From the NCBI GenBank assembly GCA_000827265.1, contig KN834859.1, forward strand, positions 62,001 through 126,000: 64,000 nt of DNA, written 5' to 3'. The DNA comes from Collybiopsis luxurians FD-317 M1 (lineage: Eukaryota > Basidiomycota > Agaricomycetes > Agaricales > Omphalotaceae). Shown piece by piece: positions 46,928 to 60,202 of the stretch (the first letter of the stretch is position 1; the number at the start of each line of letters is the position of its first letter). Position numbers and translations under genes: made by a program. The notes below the pieces were generated by a model. That model was not told the origin of the DNA, searched no databases, and was given only the letters and a program-made list of their open reading frames with translations.

Positions 46928-49392
46928 TCACAGCGCCGTGCTCATTCCTTCAACTCGAACGTTCCAACCGCTTTTCGGGAATCCAGGCGCAACACCTTCG
47001 CTTCCATCCCATCCTTGAGCCATCATCGCGATTGCATACAGAAGTGCACCGGATCCAGGGAAGTACGGTCTATATGGAAACCGGTAAGGATCAAAGGATT
47101 ATAGACGACAGAATGATAGACATACGTCGGAACCCTGACACCTCCGATGGGCATTCCCACATCATCGAATTGAAATAGTGGGTCTAGCAGCCACTCGATG
47201 GCCTTTTCCGTTTCGTTGTTCCTAGCAGCAGACATTGCTAGCATAGGAAAGTCCCATCTGCGTACAGGATAAGCCACATTAGCCTTGAACATACACGGTT
47301 ACCAGCAGAAACTTACCCCCAACAGTTGCTGACATTCCACGTTGTCCACACCTTTTCCGCAGTCAACTTTGCAATGGTCAAATTCAACCCCGGTGTCTCT
47401 GGAAGCCACCCGTATAGACCAACCAAAGCAGGATGGTCATTAATATACGCTGGATCTGTCCAAAAATCACTCTCGATCCCTTCATACACCGCGTAAAGTC
47501 CATCCTCCGCTCCAACGGGAAGAGGTGCCAGATTCTCCTTCACCGTAGTCCAGTTCTTCGGTATTTCCTCCCCCAATTTATCCATCCACGTCTCTGCTAG
47601 CTGCAGCCCAAACCGCCAATACGCCAACTCGAACGCGGGATTTACCGTCACGTTCGGACTCGTGTCCTCCGCCACAACGTACATTGGAGGGCCCAGATCG
47701 TATACATTTGTGGACTCGTTGAACCAGGCAAAGACCGACATCCAATTGGCTGTCTCGCGAATGACGTCCGACCATTTGTCAAGCGTAGCTTGGGTGGGGA
47801 AGGCTCGATATTCGTATTCGGCAAAGACGAGTGGGTGGGGTTGTTCCCAGATGAGGAGATTGTTGATTTCCCCGGGGGAGGAGCGGCCAGATGGGTCGGT
47901 CATCTTTGGCCAGCGAGCGCCAGAAGGCCAACCCTGTTGAACTTGAGAGCGGATAAGAGAGGTTTCCAGGAAGCGACTGTAAACGCCTGATGAGCGATGG
48001 AGAAGGTCCCAGTTGTTCCATAGCGCCCAATGGGCGCAATGCCAGAAATACATTTCCATATGGAATTTGCTGCAAAGGTTTTATCAGCGTGAAGAACGAT
48101 GAGGGTAGACCGAGAAGAAGCTTACCCGTACTTGAATATAAGAATCAGAAACCGAATGAGCAGGTCTGAACTGAAAAAGGTATCAAATTGCTCACCCAGC
48201 CGTCGTTGACTAGTCCTGACTGAATGTAGGATGTAAATAAGCAATTGGAGAGACGGAAAACACGAAAACGTACCTCCTGTGGTGGATTATCCTCCGCCTC
48301 ATTCACTCTCATCAAATACCTCGACAGGATGATCCGCCTCTGCAATTCATCCGCCCTTAAATCTGTCGAGCCGGTAAACAAGTCAATGAACCCGCTATTC
48401 GTCCAGTAATCTTCCCAAGCTTCGACGGAAGATTGCACGACAGCTGAAGAGCTAGGTATCCCTGTTTGCTTGCTGTCGTTGTACGAGACAACCAGCGAAA
48501 GCGTACCGGTCTTGGTGGAAGGGAGAATGGTATAGCGATGAGCGATTGGTGAGTCGCGAGTGATGTTAATTCGAGTGTCACTTCCGAGAGAGGTGTAAAA
48601 TATTGCATCGACCATTTGGTGAGATATCTGTGCCTGAATGCCGTTCGTTCCGCTACTTTCCAGTAACGTGGTGGTGTGGTTGGGGAAAAGAGCAGTACTA
48701 TAATTGCCAACAAAGGGTGCACTAAATTTCTGTGAACCGTCTGCCCAAGGGAAATCCAAGAAAATACCGAGCCGGGTAGAGGCGCCATGGGTGTCAGGGT
48801 CTAGAAGCGGGGAATCGATGGTTATGGAAATGGCGGACGTATCCTGCGCAGCAGTAGTCGTAACATTGACGGACATATCTTCGTAACCGAATGAGCTCGA
48901 CATAATGCCCGTCCAAATATCCAGTTCCTGATGTACATCTGTCAAATCGCTCTCGGAAACATTGCGCACCGCGCCACTCTTTGCGTCCAAAAACACTAAG
49001 CCGACACTACCCAAATTAACACGATTCGGATTCGCAGTCAGCCACTGCTCAATCTCCGGATCACCGCCAAAGTCGTACTGAACCAGTCGCCCATGGTTGA
49101 ACCATGATGCACCCTTGTAATCGAGTACATCCTCGATAGTTCGGTTTGGAGGAAGGGAGTCGTTTTTCCACCCCCAGGAGGACAAGATGGCAAAGGGGAG
49201 GAATGTCTGAAGACCTGTGATGTCGGCACCGAAGGCAAAGTTCCCATTCCCGATCTGCATGGGTGTACTGGGGTTTGAGGCATTTCGAGTGGGAGTATAT
49301 CGGGAGACTACGGAACGACGGTCAATTGAAGATGAGGATTCGGCGGGGACACAGAGTAACAAAGTCGAAAAAAGGAAGAGGATTTTTAACAT
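46928..49392 (-). CDS. Secreted six-hairpin glycosidase-like protein
   Basis: Six exons (49392-48274, 48219-48196, 48130-48126, 48069-47317, 47257-47126, 47069-46928) sum to 725 codons, giving 724 residues. The start at 49392 is preferred over 49446 because MLKILFLFSTLLLCVPAES is a clean signal peptide. The N-terminal half is beta-rich (RYTPTRNASNPSTPMQIGNG). The C-terminal half has the helical-toroid signature FHMEMYFWHCAHWALWN, RWPKMTDPSGRSSPGEIN, LLIWEQPHPLVFAEYEYR, and WGWDFPMLAMSAAR. Relatives are annotated as six-hairpin (GH65/GH95-like) glycosidases; the substrate is not known. The catalytic acid is probably a Glu or Asp in the toroid, not assignable by eye. Many N-glycosylation sites fit secretion. 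A 5-base exon (TACGG) is needed to keep YGKFHMEM in frame. Confidence 0.92.
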
Positions 49393-51605
49393 GGAATGTC
49401 CTTTGGAGAGGGATATCATGAGGGAACAGAAAGATTCGATTCTCAAGCTTCCTGGGCGTCATTATATCGTTAAATCCCCACCAATTGAGACATAAAAAGA
49501 TGCAGGAGACTCGGAATAATCCCTGTATAGACCTATCATGGGATATTATAACTTTGAACGCGGTGATGCATCGTGATCCAGCTCGCAAAATATCCGGGCC
49601 GCTCGAAGGCACGCGAAAACGAGAATCCCAGCTATGACACCGTTGATATGCAAGACAAAGATAGAGCAGGGATGATTCCCCAACAGTTCCCGCAGTGATT
49701 CTAACCCAGGAAGTCAAAGAAGAACCCCCAATGGACACAGCTCGACGAGACGCACAGGCACTGCTCTTTGCATTGAACTCGAGCAAGAGAAAATTCAACA
49801 TTGCTGAAAACTTCAAACAGAATATCTCTTCTAAAATGGGCCGGTCGTGTCTGGAGAACATCCAGGAGTGAATAGAATTCGAGCAAGCAGGTTTGACTCT
49901 GACATACGTAATAGCTAGTAGTGGACTGGTAATGAAGACTGCTTATTTTGAGGGCGAGCAGTAGACTGTAGAGTCATTTTGAGGCAACGAAAGCTGTTAG
50001 AGCAGCGTATAAAAAGTTCCAGTTATTTTTGTATTGGTCGTCATGAAAGTTTGGATGAACATACTAGAGCCAATAGGCGCCCACGAGGCGCTAAATCAAG
50101 TTGGCGCTCCTTCCCATTTCAAGTCATAGTCATGCTGGTTATGTTGGTCTTGTTGAGCTCAGAACGTTGAGAGCTTATTTACCAGTCGGCACAAACAAGA
50201 ATGGGTACTATTCTGAACTGATCACTGAATCCCATCAGTAGTCTGAGCTCCGAGGAGTCTCGACAGTCGAAATGGTACAGATGAAAGAAAGAGGCCTAAA
50301 GATCCTCTGTCAATCTCCGTTTTACCGACATCTCTATCTCAGATATCTATTTTTGTCAGGCTAGAATTCAAAGTTGGCTGCAAGTTCGTTCTTTCTTTTG
50401 GAGGTCAAGTTTCGTAAAGCGAAATCGAAAGGCATGATAAATCTCATGTTGTATAATTTGACGTTTATTAGCATCCCAGGACCCATCTCCAAATTATCGA
50501 CTTTTGTGCTGTTTAAGTCCCACAGGAAAGGTACGAGTCCAACTGAAAATGCGAAATGTGACCGACAAGAGTTTCGAGCGGAACCATAGTAAGTCAAATG
50601 CGCCCTGTATCTAATGTCCATACTCGACTCGCTTTTCAGAATTCTGATCTCGTTCCTTTCCAGCATAAAGTAGGTGATCTTAAGCTGTTCTCAAAGTGTT
50701 CATAGTCGGTGGATGTGAGCCGTTCTTTGCCGATCGCGTTATGGTACACGGAGGTCTCTCTTTTCCTTCGGATAACAATTTTGGTCACCCGAACGAAGAT
50801 CTGTGGACCTACTGAACGACTTTAGACTTGGCTAGCCGGCATTGGGTACTTCCTTCTTGCTAATTGCTGTCAAGGACGAGTACTTAAGTGGCGTATCTCT
50901 GAATTCCAGCTCTCGATAAAGCAACAAAGTGGAGGGTGTACTATTCGCTTTATGCCCTCAATCTAAATGCTTTTAGATGCAAATGAATACCGTATTCGTC
51001 CTCCTTTGCTCCACGAGTATGTGCGATGTCCTGTCTGTTGCTATGATTGATTGAATTCCTCCACCGCTTTTCATAGATACGGACCGGCAGATTTCTCCCC
51101 ATTAGGGAAGGGTAACTTTGTTTCGCCACTATCACAGTTTCACTGATTGAGCAGCCGAAAATATGTTAGCCTAGACGCCGTCGTACAGGCTTCGGCCATG
51201 ATTCAAGTAGCTGAGCCAGGGTCTGACTTTCCTTGCTGGGCCATTTTAGATTCTCGAGTCCCAAGTTTTCCGAGTCGACCGGAAGGCTAGTACTATAATA
51301 TGTCTTCGAGGACTAGCTTACGGAGGCTTACGGCTAGTTGATGCTCCGAGTCATAATGTATAACATAACCATCAACTGACCTCGCTCTAACATCGTCACC
51401 TTAACAAGGTGAAATTGTATGTGTCGCGTACCTCGCATAAACAGCATAATGAATAAATATTCCAACCTATGTCGGCCGTTCGTTTCCTTCCCGTCGTCTT
51501 CATTTCTTTCGAGTCGTCCATTTTTTATGCTCCTACCCTCTTTCCTTTCTTCCACTGGCTTTCTTAACAACCTCACAATTCCTTTCAACTCACTACTCTC
51601 CACAG
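49393..51605. other. Intergenic stretch of about 2.2 kb
   Basis: Divergent region between the glycosidase and the transporter. There are only short chance-like frames. The 100 bases before the transporter ATG are pyrimidine-rich (CTTTCCTTTCTTCC), as often seen in fungal leaders. Confidence 0.5.
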
Positions 51606-53933
51606 ATGTTGTGGACAGTCTACGAGGAAGATAGTGAAGATAGTAATCATTATTTTGGCCCTCCTCCTGGTCACCTCGATAGCTTCTACGATCTCAGTGC
51701 CAGTTCCAGTGCTCAAGATTCGGTGGTAGAGCCCCCACCACCAGTGCCGCCTCTACCCAACCCCGGTCCCAGCGCTAGTGGAAGCGGAGCCGAAAATAAG
51801 AATTGTAATACAAAGAAAGATGAGATTAGCGAGAAGCATGTGGAGGAGGTTGTGGTTCCGGCTGACGACGAAGACGACGAGGGAGCTGAACACGGGCATA
51901 CTCACCTAGACCGAGATCCAAATGTTGAAGAACCCGTGTCTTATCCTGATGGCGGTTCGAGAGCCTGGCTAGTCGTGTTAGGTGTGAGTAAACTCTATGC
52001 CACAACACCTTGCCTGTCGCCTTCGACTCACTCATTGAAACTTCCGACTTACACGTGTCATGCGTAGACATTCTTTAGTGCATTTGCTTCGTTAGTGCTT
52101 AGCTTTGCATCGGGAGTAACTCATCTGAAGCTAACCACAATGAATTCGGATGTAGGTTTGGCTATGTCAACGCGTGGGGGGTGAGTGGCGTCGGCGATCA
52201 TCCTGCTTCAACGTCAAACTGACGAGTTCGACTATTTCGTCTTGTTAGGTGTTTCAAGCGTACTATGAAGAAACGGCCCTAGAACAGTATTCCCCTTCCA
52301 CTATGTACGTCTTTTGTACTTGATGAGTCAACCCTCTTCCGACTGTCGATTGTCCATTCTAGAGCTTGGATAGGTTCAGTACAGGTAGTCTGGGTACCTT
52401 AGCACCTCATTAGCGCTCCCCTGACATCACAAATTTTACAGTACGCCTTGGTCCTCTTTCCAGCTCTCTTCTCCGGAAGGCTCTTCGACCTTGGAATATT
52501 CAAGCTCCCTTTCCTCGTTGCCAGTGTCCTAGTAGTTGCTGCTACCGTTCTCGTTGGCCAATGTAAAGAATATTGGGAATTTTTCTTATGTCAGGGCATT
52601 GCTCTTGGGGTAAATATAGTCTATCAATTCTTTCAGTTATGCTCACCGCCTTGCAGCTTGGTTGCGGGATGGTGTTTGGACCGGCCATGGGGATTATTGG
52701 TCAGTGGTTTAGGAGGAAGTATGTCCCCCATTCTTGAGCGAAAGGTCCTTTTGATGATCGTCAATCCTGCAGGCGAGGGATTGCTATGGGTCTTACAGCG
52801 TTGGGATCCTCTGTCGGCGGAACAGTCTTCCCCATAGCTGCTCAGAAACTTATTCCCATAGTTGGGTAAGTTAATGTCGTTATTTCAATTTGTCGGATTT
52901 GAACTCAATGACCCATTAATCGCAAAGGTTTCCATGGACAATGCGTATCCTCGGACTCATTCTTCTGTTCGCTCTTGCTGTACCTAATCTTACTTTGGCA
53001 CGACGTTTGCCGCCGAGGAATGTATCTGGGGGTTTGTTCAATTTTGCAGCGTTCAAAGATCCTCCATTTTCAGCATATGCAATTGCTGTTATCACTGGAT
53101 TCTTGGGACTGTACACCGGTGGGAGTACTCATGGCTTTTTCTGATTCGAATACTGAGAACAGATCGTTGCGGTAGTCCTAACGTACATCGAAGTGAGCGC
53201 GTTATCTGTCGGGGTATCTCCGGATTTGGCGTTCTACCTGGTTTCCATCGCGAACGCAAGTTCCGCTTTTGGTAGAATCATAGCTGGAGTCATGGCAGAT
53301 CGAATAGGTTAGCCGTCTATCTCCTGTTGACTTTAGCCTTGCATGGTTTAACAAATACTTGCCACATTCTCAGGACCACTGGACTTCATTGCTCCGACTA
53401 CATTGTTCGCAGCAGCACTTACATTCGCATGGCCCTTCGCAAGAGTGGAAGCATCATTGATTGTTATTGCTATCTTATACGGGTTAGCAATAGTCAATTT
53501 TCTCGCTACGCCCAGTCTTTGCTCTCGACTTACCTAGAATTGACAGGTTTATGTGTGGTTCTTTCGTCGCCGGCTTAGTCCTTCCTGTATATCAGATGGG
53601 TGGCGTTGGCGATATCGGTCGTCGGTAATCATATTTGCTTGTCCGTGTTTTCCTAGTTGCTCAGGTTGATCTTCGTCAGCACGGGAATGATTATGACTGT
53701 CAGTGCAGCTGGGGCCTTATGTGGCATACCAATATCTGGGGCACTTAATAAGGCCACAGGTGGCTTTGAAGTCGTTGGATATTACGCTGGTTTGTTTAGA
53801 TTCCCGGCTTCATTTGTAGTGTCGCTCAGAGTTATTTTCTCAAGGCTCGATCACTGTCGTCTCCGCAATCTTCATGATGATTACTCGGGTTTTAATGAGT
53901 AGGAGAATTGAAGAAGAATTTGAGTTACAGTGA
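51606..53933 (+). CDS. MFS transporter, monocarboxylate (MCT/SLC16-like) type
   Basis: A long acidic, Pro-rich cytosolic N-terminus (about 120 residues, with PPPPVPPLPNPGPS) leads to the typical PDGGSRAWLVVLG entry into helix 1. Splices then give TFFSAFASFGYVNAWGVFQAYYEE, STIAWIGSVQYALVLFP and GCGMVFGPAMGIIGQWFRRRRGIAMG, the last being the loop 4-5 hallmark of the family. Later segments are SSVGGTVFPIAAQKLIP, LGLILLFALAVPNLTLA, SPDLAFYLVSIANASSAFGR, IAGVMADRIGPLDFIAP and ALCGIPISGAL. The protein ends RRIEEEFELQ. Fungal members import or export monocarboxylates or related small acids across the plasma membrane; the substrate here is unknown. There are about ten short introns. The start could lie slightly elsewhere because the N-terminus is not conserved. 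Confidence 0.88.
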
Positions 53934-54345
53934 CTTTCTCCATATCCGTATTGCTTAGTTTCGTATCATCCATGTATGACTCTACTCTACTGTAGTTCTA
54001 CGTAATAATGGAGATATAATGTACTTGTAATAATACAGATAGTAGTAAAAATTCCTTGTGGGTCGAGTGAAGAGAAGTGATTTCACCTTGGGTAGCGACG
54101 GCTGTGAGTTGCAGTCTTTCGGGAGAATGGCGAACGATGACTTCTAGGTGTTGTGATCATGGTATGCCGAAAGCATGCTCGATTCCGAGAGCGATTTGCT
54201 CTCGATTCCTCGAGTGTGGCGAGATTATTGGATACAGAAGCATCGCTGGAGACCGCTGCAAGCACTCTGGGCTCACCAGGGGAGAATTTCCAGCGTCAAT
54301 ATTGTGACGAGGAAGTCGAGTAAGATTTGTTACCTTCGCCCATAT
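53934..54345. other. Convergent spacer
   Basis: Short region between the 3' ends of the transporter (plus) and coiled-coil paralog 2 (minus). It contains 3' flanks only. Confidence 0.6.
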
Positions 54346-56322
54346 CTATCCGGTTCGCGGCCGCAGTCGCGCCTTCTCGCCACGGGCCTCAGGTGGAAAA
54401 TCAGTTTGCTCAAGATCTTCCGCATAGCTCCTGACCCGGGTTGACAGCTTCGAGATCTCGCCGAGTGCATCGACCAAGGCCGGTACAACGTACGGTGTCC
54501 GGCATTCCCGCTTCATGTCATCCACTACGCCCTCGAGTTCCAATCTAAGGCCTCGTTCTCGCTCTAGTTCCGCTCGAACACGTTCCAGTTCACTCCTTCT
54601 ACCACTCAGGGCAGGTCGCTTAAGCCAGAGGTCCTGAGCTCTGGAGGCACCTTCCTCAGCTTGACTCGATTCAGCCCTCTGTAGCCGCGATTTGTATTCG
54701 TCTAGTTGTAACCGATGACGTTCCGCCTGTAACCTTAGGGCATGAATGTCCACAGTACAAGTTTCATCCACTGCCCTGTTATTCGAGCGAATAAAACCCC
54801 GATCGTGGTCGTAGTCATTCACATTATGAATCAGAGACGTGTTTTCCTCTCGAAGACGCTCCAATTTGAAACGAAGATTCTCCGCTTCCTTCCTTTCCAA
54901 CTCGGCTTCTTGTCGGAGACGACTAACCAACAGGTCGTTCGCTTCGAGCTCGGCTTTTAGAGATACCAGTTCCTGTTGAAGCTCGTCTGATTTGGCTTTG
55001 TGAGTCTCCGCATCCCCTTGTGCAGCAACGACCGCCTGCAGTAGGTCGAGATGTGACGCATTCAGACCAGACCCCACATATTGCTGCTGAAGACGATAGA
55101 GGTGGGTTTCTGCGGTGGTTCGAGCCTTTTTCTCTTGAGCTAGCTGAGCTTTTACATCAATGAATTTTCGTTGAAGATCGTCGTAGGTTTGAGAGGAGCG
55201 GTCGCCTTGAGGCTTAGGGCGTTTTATCGAAGGGGATACCATCGCGGTAGAATGAGCGTCTGTTCCTGAAGATATGGTACGTTTTCGCATTCTCGGATAG
55301 TTCGAAAGCTACTTCCCGCGTTATTACTTTAGTTTCAGATTTCTACAAAAGCCGCTAGTAAACATACCTGATGGGGTAATGTAGGGGAATTGGAAGTAAG
55401 TTCTCGGGAGGAAGCCGCATCCTTATGCTGGTTACCCGTCTGCGAGCCCGTCTCGGGCGAAAGGGGAAACGCAGGGACTGACGGTAATATCGATCCAGGA
55501 GGAACGGGTGTTGATGGGAGTAAGATATCTCTGGGAAAAGCCGGCAGAGGAGCCCTTTGAGGTAACGTTCCTGGGTTGAAAGAAGATGTTGATGATGCGG
55601 GAGGTGGATTCAAAGATGGTTTCCCTATATCGAGAGATAGTTTCGATGGTCCCGCTTGTACAGGAATATCTTGGATGAGGAGGCTAGGACACGCAGGTGA
55701 AGAGGCGTTGGGTTGATAACCTGTGGTTTCGAGGTAATCTCTGCTAGCCTTGCTGGATCTTAGAAGGCCAGCAAGAGTCAGACTGTGATGAAGGGCATTT
55801 AATCAAATGAGCGATCAACATGAGAAGAGAGACGCGCCTTTGACTACCCGACGAGTTTATCCACCTCTTGATCATATGAATTTGATAACTACAGGGGTTA
55901 TCTGAATGGGCAACTATACGCAATATAAGGTTTGTGATCACTCACATATCCAGAACGTCTAGCTTTTCTCGTGTTTCTTTGAGGGTGGAGTCAGTCGGAT
56001 TGAAAACTAGACTAAATGTGTCCACGATGTGCTGCTCATAATGAGTGTGAGCACGGCATGAGTCGAGGGTGAATTCTAGACGTACGTCTCGTGCATGGAC
56101 ATTCCATGCCATTTGAACTTTGCTGCCGGAGACAGAACAGGTCAGGCTGTTCTCTGGTGGCCAGGGTAACTTTATCGCACTCAGGTCCTTTCTGCATTGC
56201 TGATGCCACGAATCGCCGGTTGTAGAGAGACTTCGGGCCTTGAACCCACTTGCATTGTAGGAGATTTGGACAACAACCTCAAAGTGTTGAGGATCTGAAG
56301 AAGAGCGACCTAGTTCGAGCAT
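54346..56322 (-). CDS. Coiled-coil protein, paralog 2
   Basis: Starts MLELGRSSSDPQHFEVVVQ, aligning with the first paralog. The first exon continues through SWHQQCRKDLSAIKLPWPP and VQMAWNVHARD. It is spliced to HIVDTFSLVFNPTDS and later to LLRSSKASRDYLE, then a Pro/Ser-rich linker (about 55335-55640). A large last exon follows from about 55290 with a basic RKRTISS region and a long coiled coil (LQRKFIDVKAQLAQEKKARTT through RFKLERLREENTSLIHN). The tail is DEYKSRLQRAES, then LEGVVDDMKRECRTPYVVP and ALVDALGEISKLSTRV. It shares domain order and intron layout with the plus-strand gene at 35032-36944 but is inverted and some 18 kb away. The two have clearly diverged in the linker and coil. Function unknown; a structural or scaffold role is inference. 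Confidence 0.82.
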
Positions 56323-59300
56323 GGAAGAAAGAAAGGTTGAAGTTGGGCGGAGGGTTGTAGGAAGGTTTGGCAGGAGCAATCAATGCGGCGAAGTCACGTA
56401 AGTATCGAGATATATGGTGCGATGCTAGGGCAGATCTCGTGGTAATACAGACAGGGTTGGCAGCCCGTAGCCGATTAATCGAGGGTCCAGGGGAGCTCGC
56501 TATCTTATATACAAGCGATATCGGGTACACACACGGGTCCCGAGCGGCACAGTGGCTGGCCCGCGAATGGAACAAAATCACAAACGAATTAACAAGAAAA
56601 GCAGAATTAAGAGGAAGGAGATTTTGAAAGAAATGACATACAATTCATCCTTCATAGCCAGAGATTCAATTGGTTTGCACAACCTAGAAGGTTTGGCTGT
56701 CGTCGCCTCGAGGCAGGATGAGAAATCTCATAGAGTTTCGCACAATCAATGCACGTGCCACGGTGGGGCCAGTCCTTTACACTGAACTGTGGTTGGCGAT
56801 TTCTGTCGCCAATCTCGCGTCAGCTGTAGCCTTGTTTCTCTTCCTAACTGATTTTTTTCCATTTATTCCGTTGCTCGGAAAAGGATATACGTCTGTTTCA
56901 ATGTTACAGCGGCTGCTACTGAATACATCTGTCATAGCTAGACTACTAAGCTTGTATGAAGAATGCGATCATCCGCAATTCAATCCTGAGTGATAAATGG
57001 TCCATGCCGGGTTTTGAATTTTAGAATAATCCGAATTGAAGGAGTTACAGGATGAAGGCCGGTGTGCACTTATGCTTCGAATGGGGTTCATCTAAGAGAG
57101 CAATGTACGATGTTTTTATTTCTAGATGAGATGCAGTACAACACAGAACAACATGAGAGGTGATGGACAACGAGGAACTTCGGGATCATCGCGGGAGAGA
57201 CAGTAGGACTGCCTAGATCTCAAGACGGCGGAGCGGGTTGAAGAGCGTATATTCTCATCAATTTTGCATGTTCAGTTATGACTGCTCCGCGCACATTGGC
57301 CTCTGCGAAAAATTGTCTGTACTATTATCGTTCCATCCAGTTGTGGCTAGTAGTTAAAGGAAATAAGAATCCATGTTGTTTGACAAGTGTGTGGGTGTAC
57401 GTTTGATGGTACGAAAGGAACGCACCAATTTTCAATACCAGGTCGTTGATGAGATCAGTTGCCGTCCAGCCCACAATTTGGCAGGTAGGAAATTATGTCA
57501 GTGGAGATATTGACGATTTGTATTTATTCGGGGGTAGATATCGGTGGTAGGCAAAACGAAGAACAATTACATGTTCCACAATTACTTAAGGAAAACGACG
57601 GTGAATTGCGATTCCGCCTTTTTTTTTCCTTTGCGTTGCCAGGCAATAAAAGAACTTGCTTAAATGTAATTTGTGTAGAGGAAATGGGCCATCGAACAGG
57701 TAAAAAGTAAAGAGTTGAGGCGGCGGGAATGAGAAAGGAAGTGCGGATATCAGCACGACTAACTCCGATATATGAACATGTAGGAGAAAAGTCAGGCATT
57801 GATTCTCGCAGCTCGCTTTGAGATTTGCACATAGCTGTAGAGTGTTTGATCTATTAGACATTTATAGATGGCAGGAATCACGATAGCCGGTTGAAGATTG
57901 TCAATTTGGACAGGAATTGTTGGACTGGCGTTCAGCTTTGCCTTAATCGGCAATGAGCTTAGGGCCCCAGGGCCTCATTTGAACGACATAATGAACGAAT
58001 ATCTATGCCACATCTATGCTTACAGCAGACAGCGGTCTGTGCATTTTGTTCGGAGAACTAAAAGTAGCTACAAATAATAACTTCTTACTTACAGTAAAAA
58101 AGACATGATATAAGCGAAGTTCAGCCAGTAGGCGGGCTCTGGAACCCTTTTTTGAAAGGAAGAGAGATATGCATAAGATCATTTAGGCTTATGCTTTTAG
58201 TCACCCATTTGCTCTACAGTACAGCCCGTTAGCGGAATCTTCGGAATAACTACAGAAGCTCCAGCTACCACTGGGTCTGGAGAACTTAACAATGTTGAGA
58301 ATGCTTGCCACCACCGTCTTTCAACCGTAGGCTTACGTCAAATCGGTCATAGGTAAAACCGCGAGGACAAGAGTCGGGCACGGGAAACTCTATATATGAT
58401 CTTAATGGTTCGAAGGAGTCCAAACACACGAGGCTATAATAAATGGGTGAGAGATCAGGAGAGATCAGACCTTAACAACAGAGAACAGACTGTTCAAACA
58501 TCGGAGATTGCATGGAGTTATTTCGAGCGCGTACTTATGTTCGGAAGCTATTGGGTCGCTAGTTCTTCGCGTTAGAGAAGAAAATTGTTTCATGTAGCCT
58601 TGGCGCTACTGTACTAGCCCCCCACGTAACAAAGTGGAGATTGGATGTGTGAAGACCAACGCGAAATGAACAAAGTCTACTGACAAGCAAAGGATATCAA
58701 TTTCAGCGTTATGAAGGAAGACCTGCCGAAGCGAGCTGACTCAGTCATTATGACTTCTGGATTCCGGCGTTCACATCGTGGACTACCCCGTGTATACCCG
58801 TGTAATAAAATAAGCTCAATCTAGTTCAAGACTAAGATATGAAAGGTGATAAAACTTGTCATCATTATCCCCAAAAAATACCAGTGCAGTTGAATGACGA
58901 TTATGCGATTCAGCGGAGAGCTCACAATCAATTCTCTGGAAACGCAAGCAAAAGTCTAAGCCAGATAATTATACGCGAAGAGAGTATGGATAAAGTTGTC
59001 GTGTATACCCTCGTGCTCTTCCTTGGGGATGGATGGTTTTTTAGGGCTCGAAGGCTAAAACGATATATGTTCCGTGTCTGTCCACGAGCCTGTTATCAGA
59101 TGCAATAACCAAAAATGAGCTGAGTAACGGCTTCGATCGGCATGACAGCTTCGGCGCACTGTACAGTGAGAAAGCAATAAAAAAAAAAGGCAGGACGAAT
59201 TAGTGACTATAGATGTTCGCTGTAGATGAGACGGGGAAGATTGAACATAAAGCGGAAACGGCGAGGGACTTCGATTCAACTGGTTGACAAGAACCAGAGC

Positions 59301-60202
59301 CAGCTTAAAGGAATACAATGAGGTGAGTTTCTAGGATAGAAGGAAGCACAAAGCCATATCGTAAATATACTCACTAGCGTGTCTTCCGAGTCAATTTCTT
59401 TCACAAATGTGATATACACCTGGTTAGAGCATCGAAACCACTGCGAGAGCTCCTTTGACTGCATCCCGTTTATGATTATAGCTTCTTATGGTTTTAGGGA
59501 AGTTAGTACAAAGCCTATCCTCTAATTCTCGTCTGCCAGTGAATCAAGTCTGAACCTAGGTTTTTCACAAAGTGAAAGTTCAGTTGCCTGCCAATGGTAC
59601 GAAGTAACATTGGATTTTATGCGCGAGAATAGGAGATGAGCCAGGAATAGATTACTAAATGTCATAACTTCATAAGTAAACCATTTTGTGAAGCTCATGC
59701 CTGTCCGTGTTTATTTCTTTCAAGTTTTGAATATTTTTCATTATTGTCATTTCTACCTCTCGACTTTCAAGCAAGCTGAAGATCACGAACAAAATTCATT
59801 CGACCGGTAAGTTCTTACTACTTGATTGACTGAACTTTATCGCCCGTGCCTAGCGTAAACTTGGAAGACAGTTAGCACTCAATTGTCCAGTGACTTGGGT
59901 GTAGCAACCCATCCCGCGGACCAATCGTGGACACTGAGCGGCGACAGCTTTTAGCTTTCAACCCTCATCTCTGCTCTCTCTCAGCATGGTTTTGAGCGAA
60001 GACCATTGTCGTTTATGTGGCGCTGAGACAAGTTAGAGATGTTCTGGATGCCACACGGCTTATTACTATAGCAGAGAACACATCGTCGAGGTACGCGTGC
60101 ACCTCAATGAAATTATCGTAAATTTCCTGATCTGTTTATTCTTTTGGGAAGGACTGGCAGAGACACAAGGCGGAGTGTCAAGCCGTATCTAGCGCTAAAA
60201 TT
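56323..60202. other. Gene-poor stretch of about 3.9 kb
   Basis: Contains the upstream region of coiled-coil paralog 2 and no recognised gene after it. All open frames are short (about 100 codons or fewer) and motif-free. No terminal repeats, transposase fragments or structural RNAs were recognised by eye. Confidence 0.45.
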
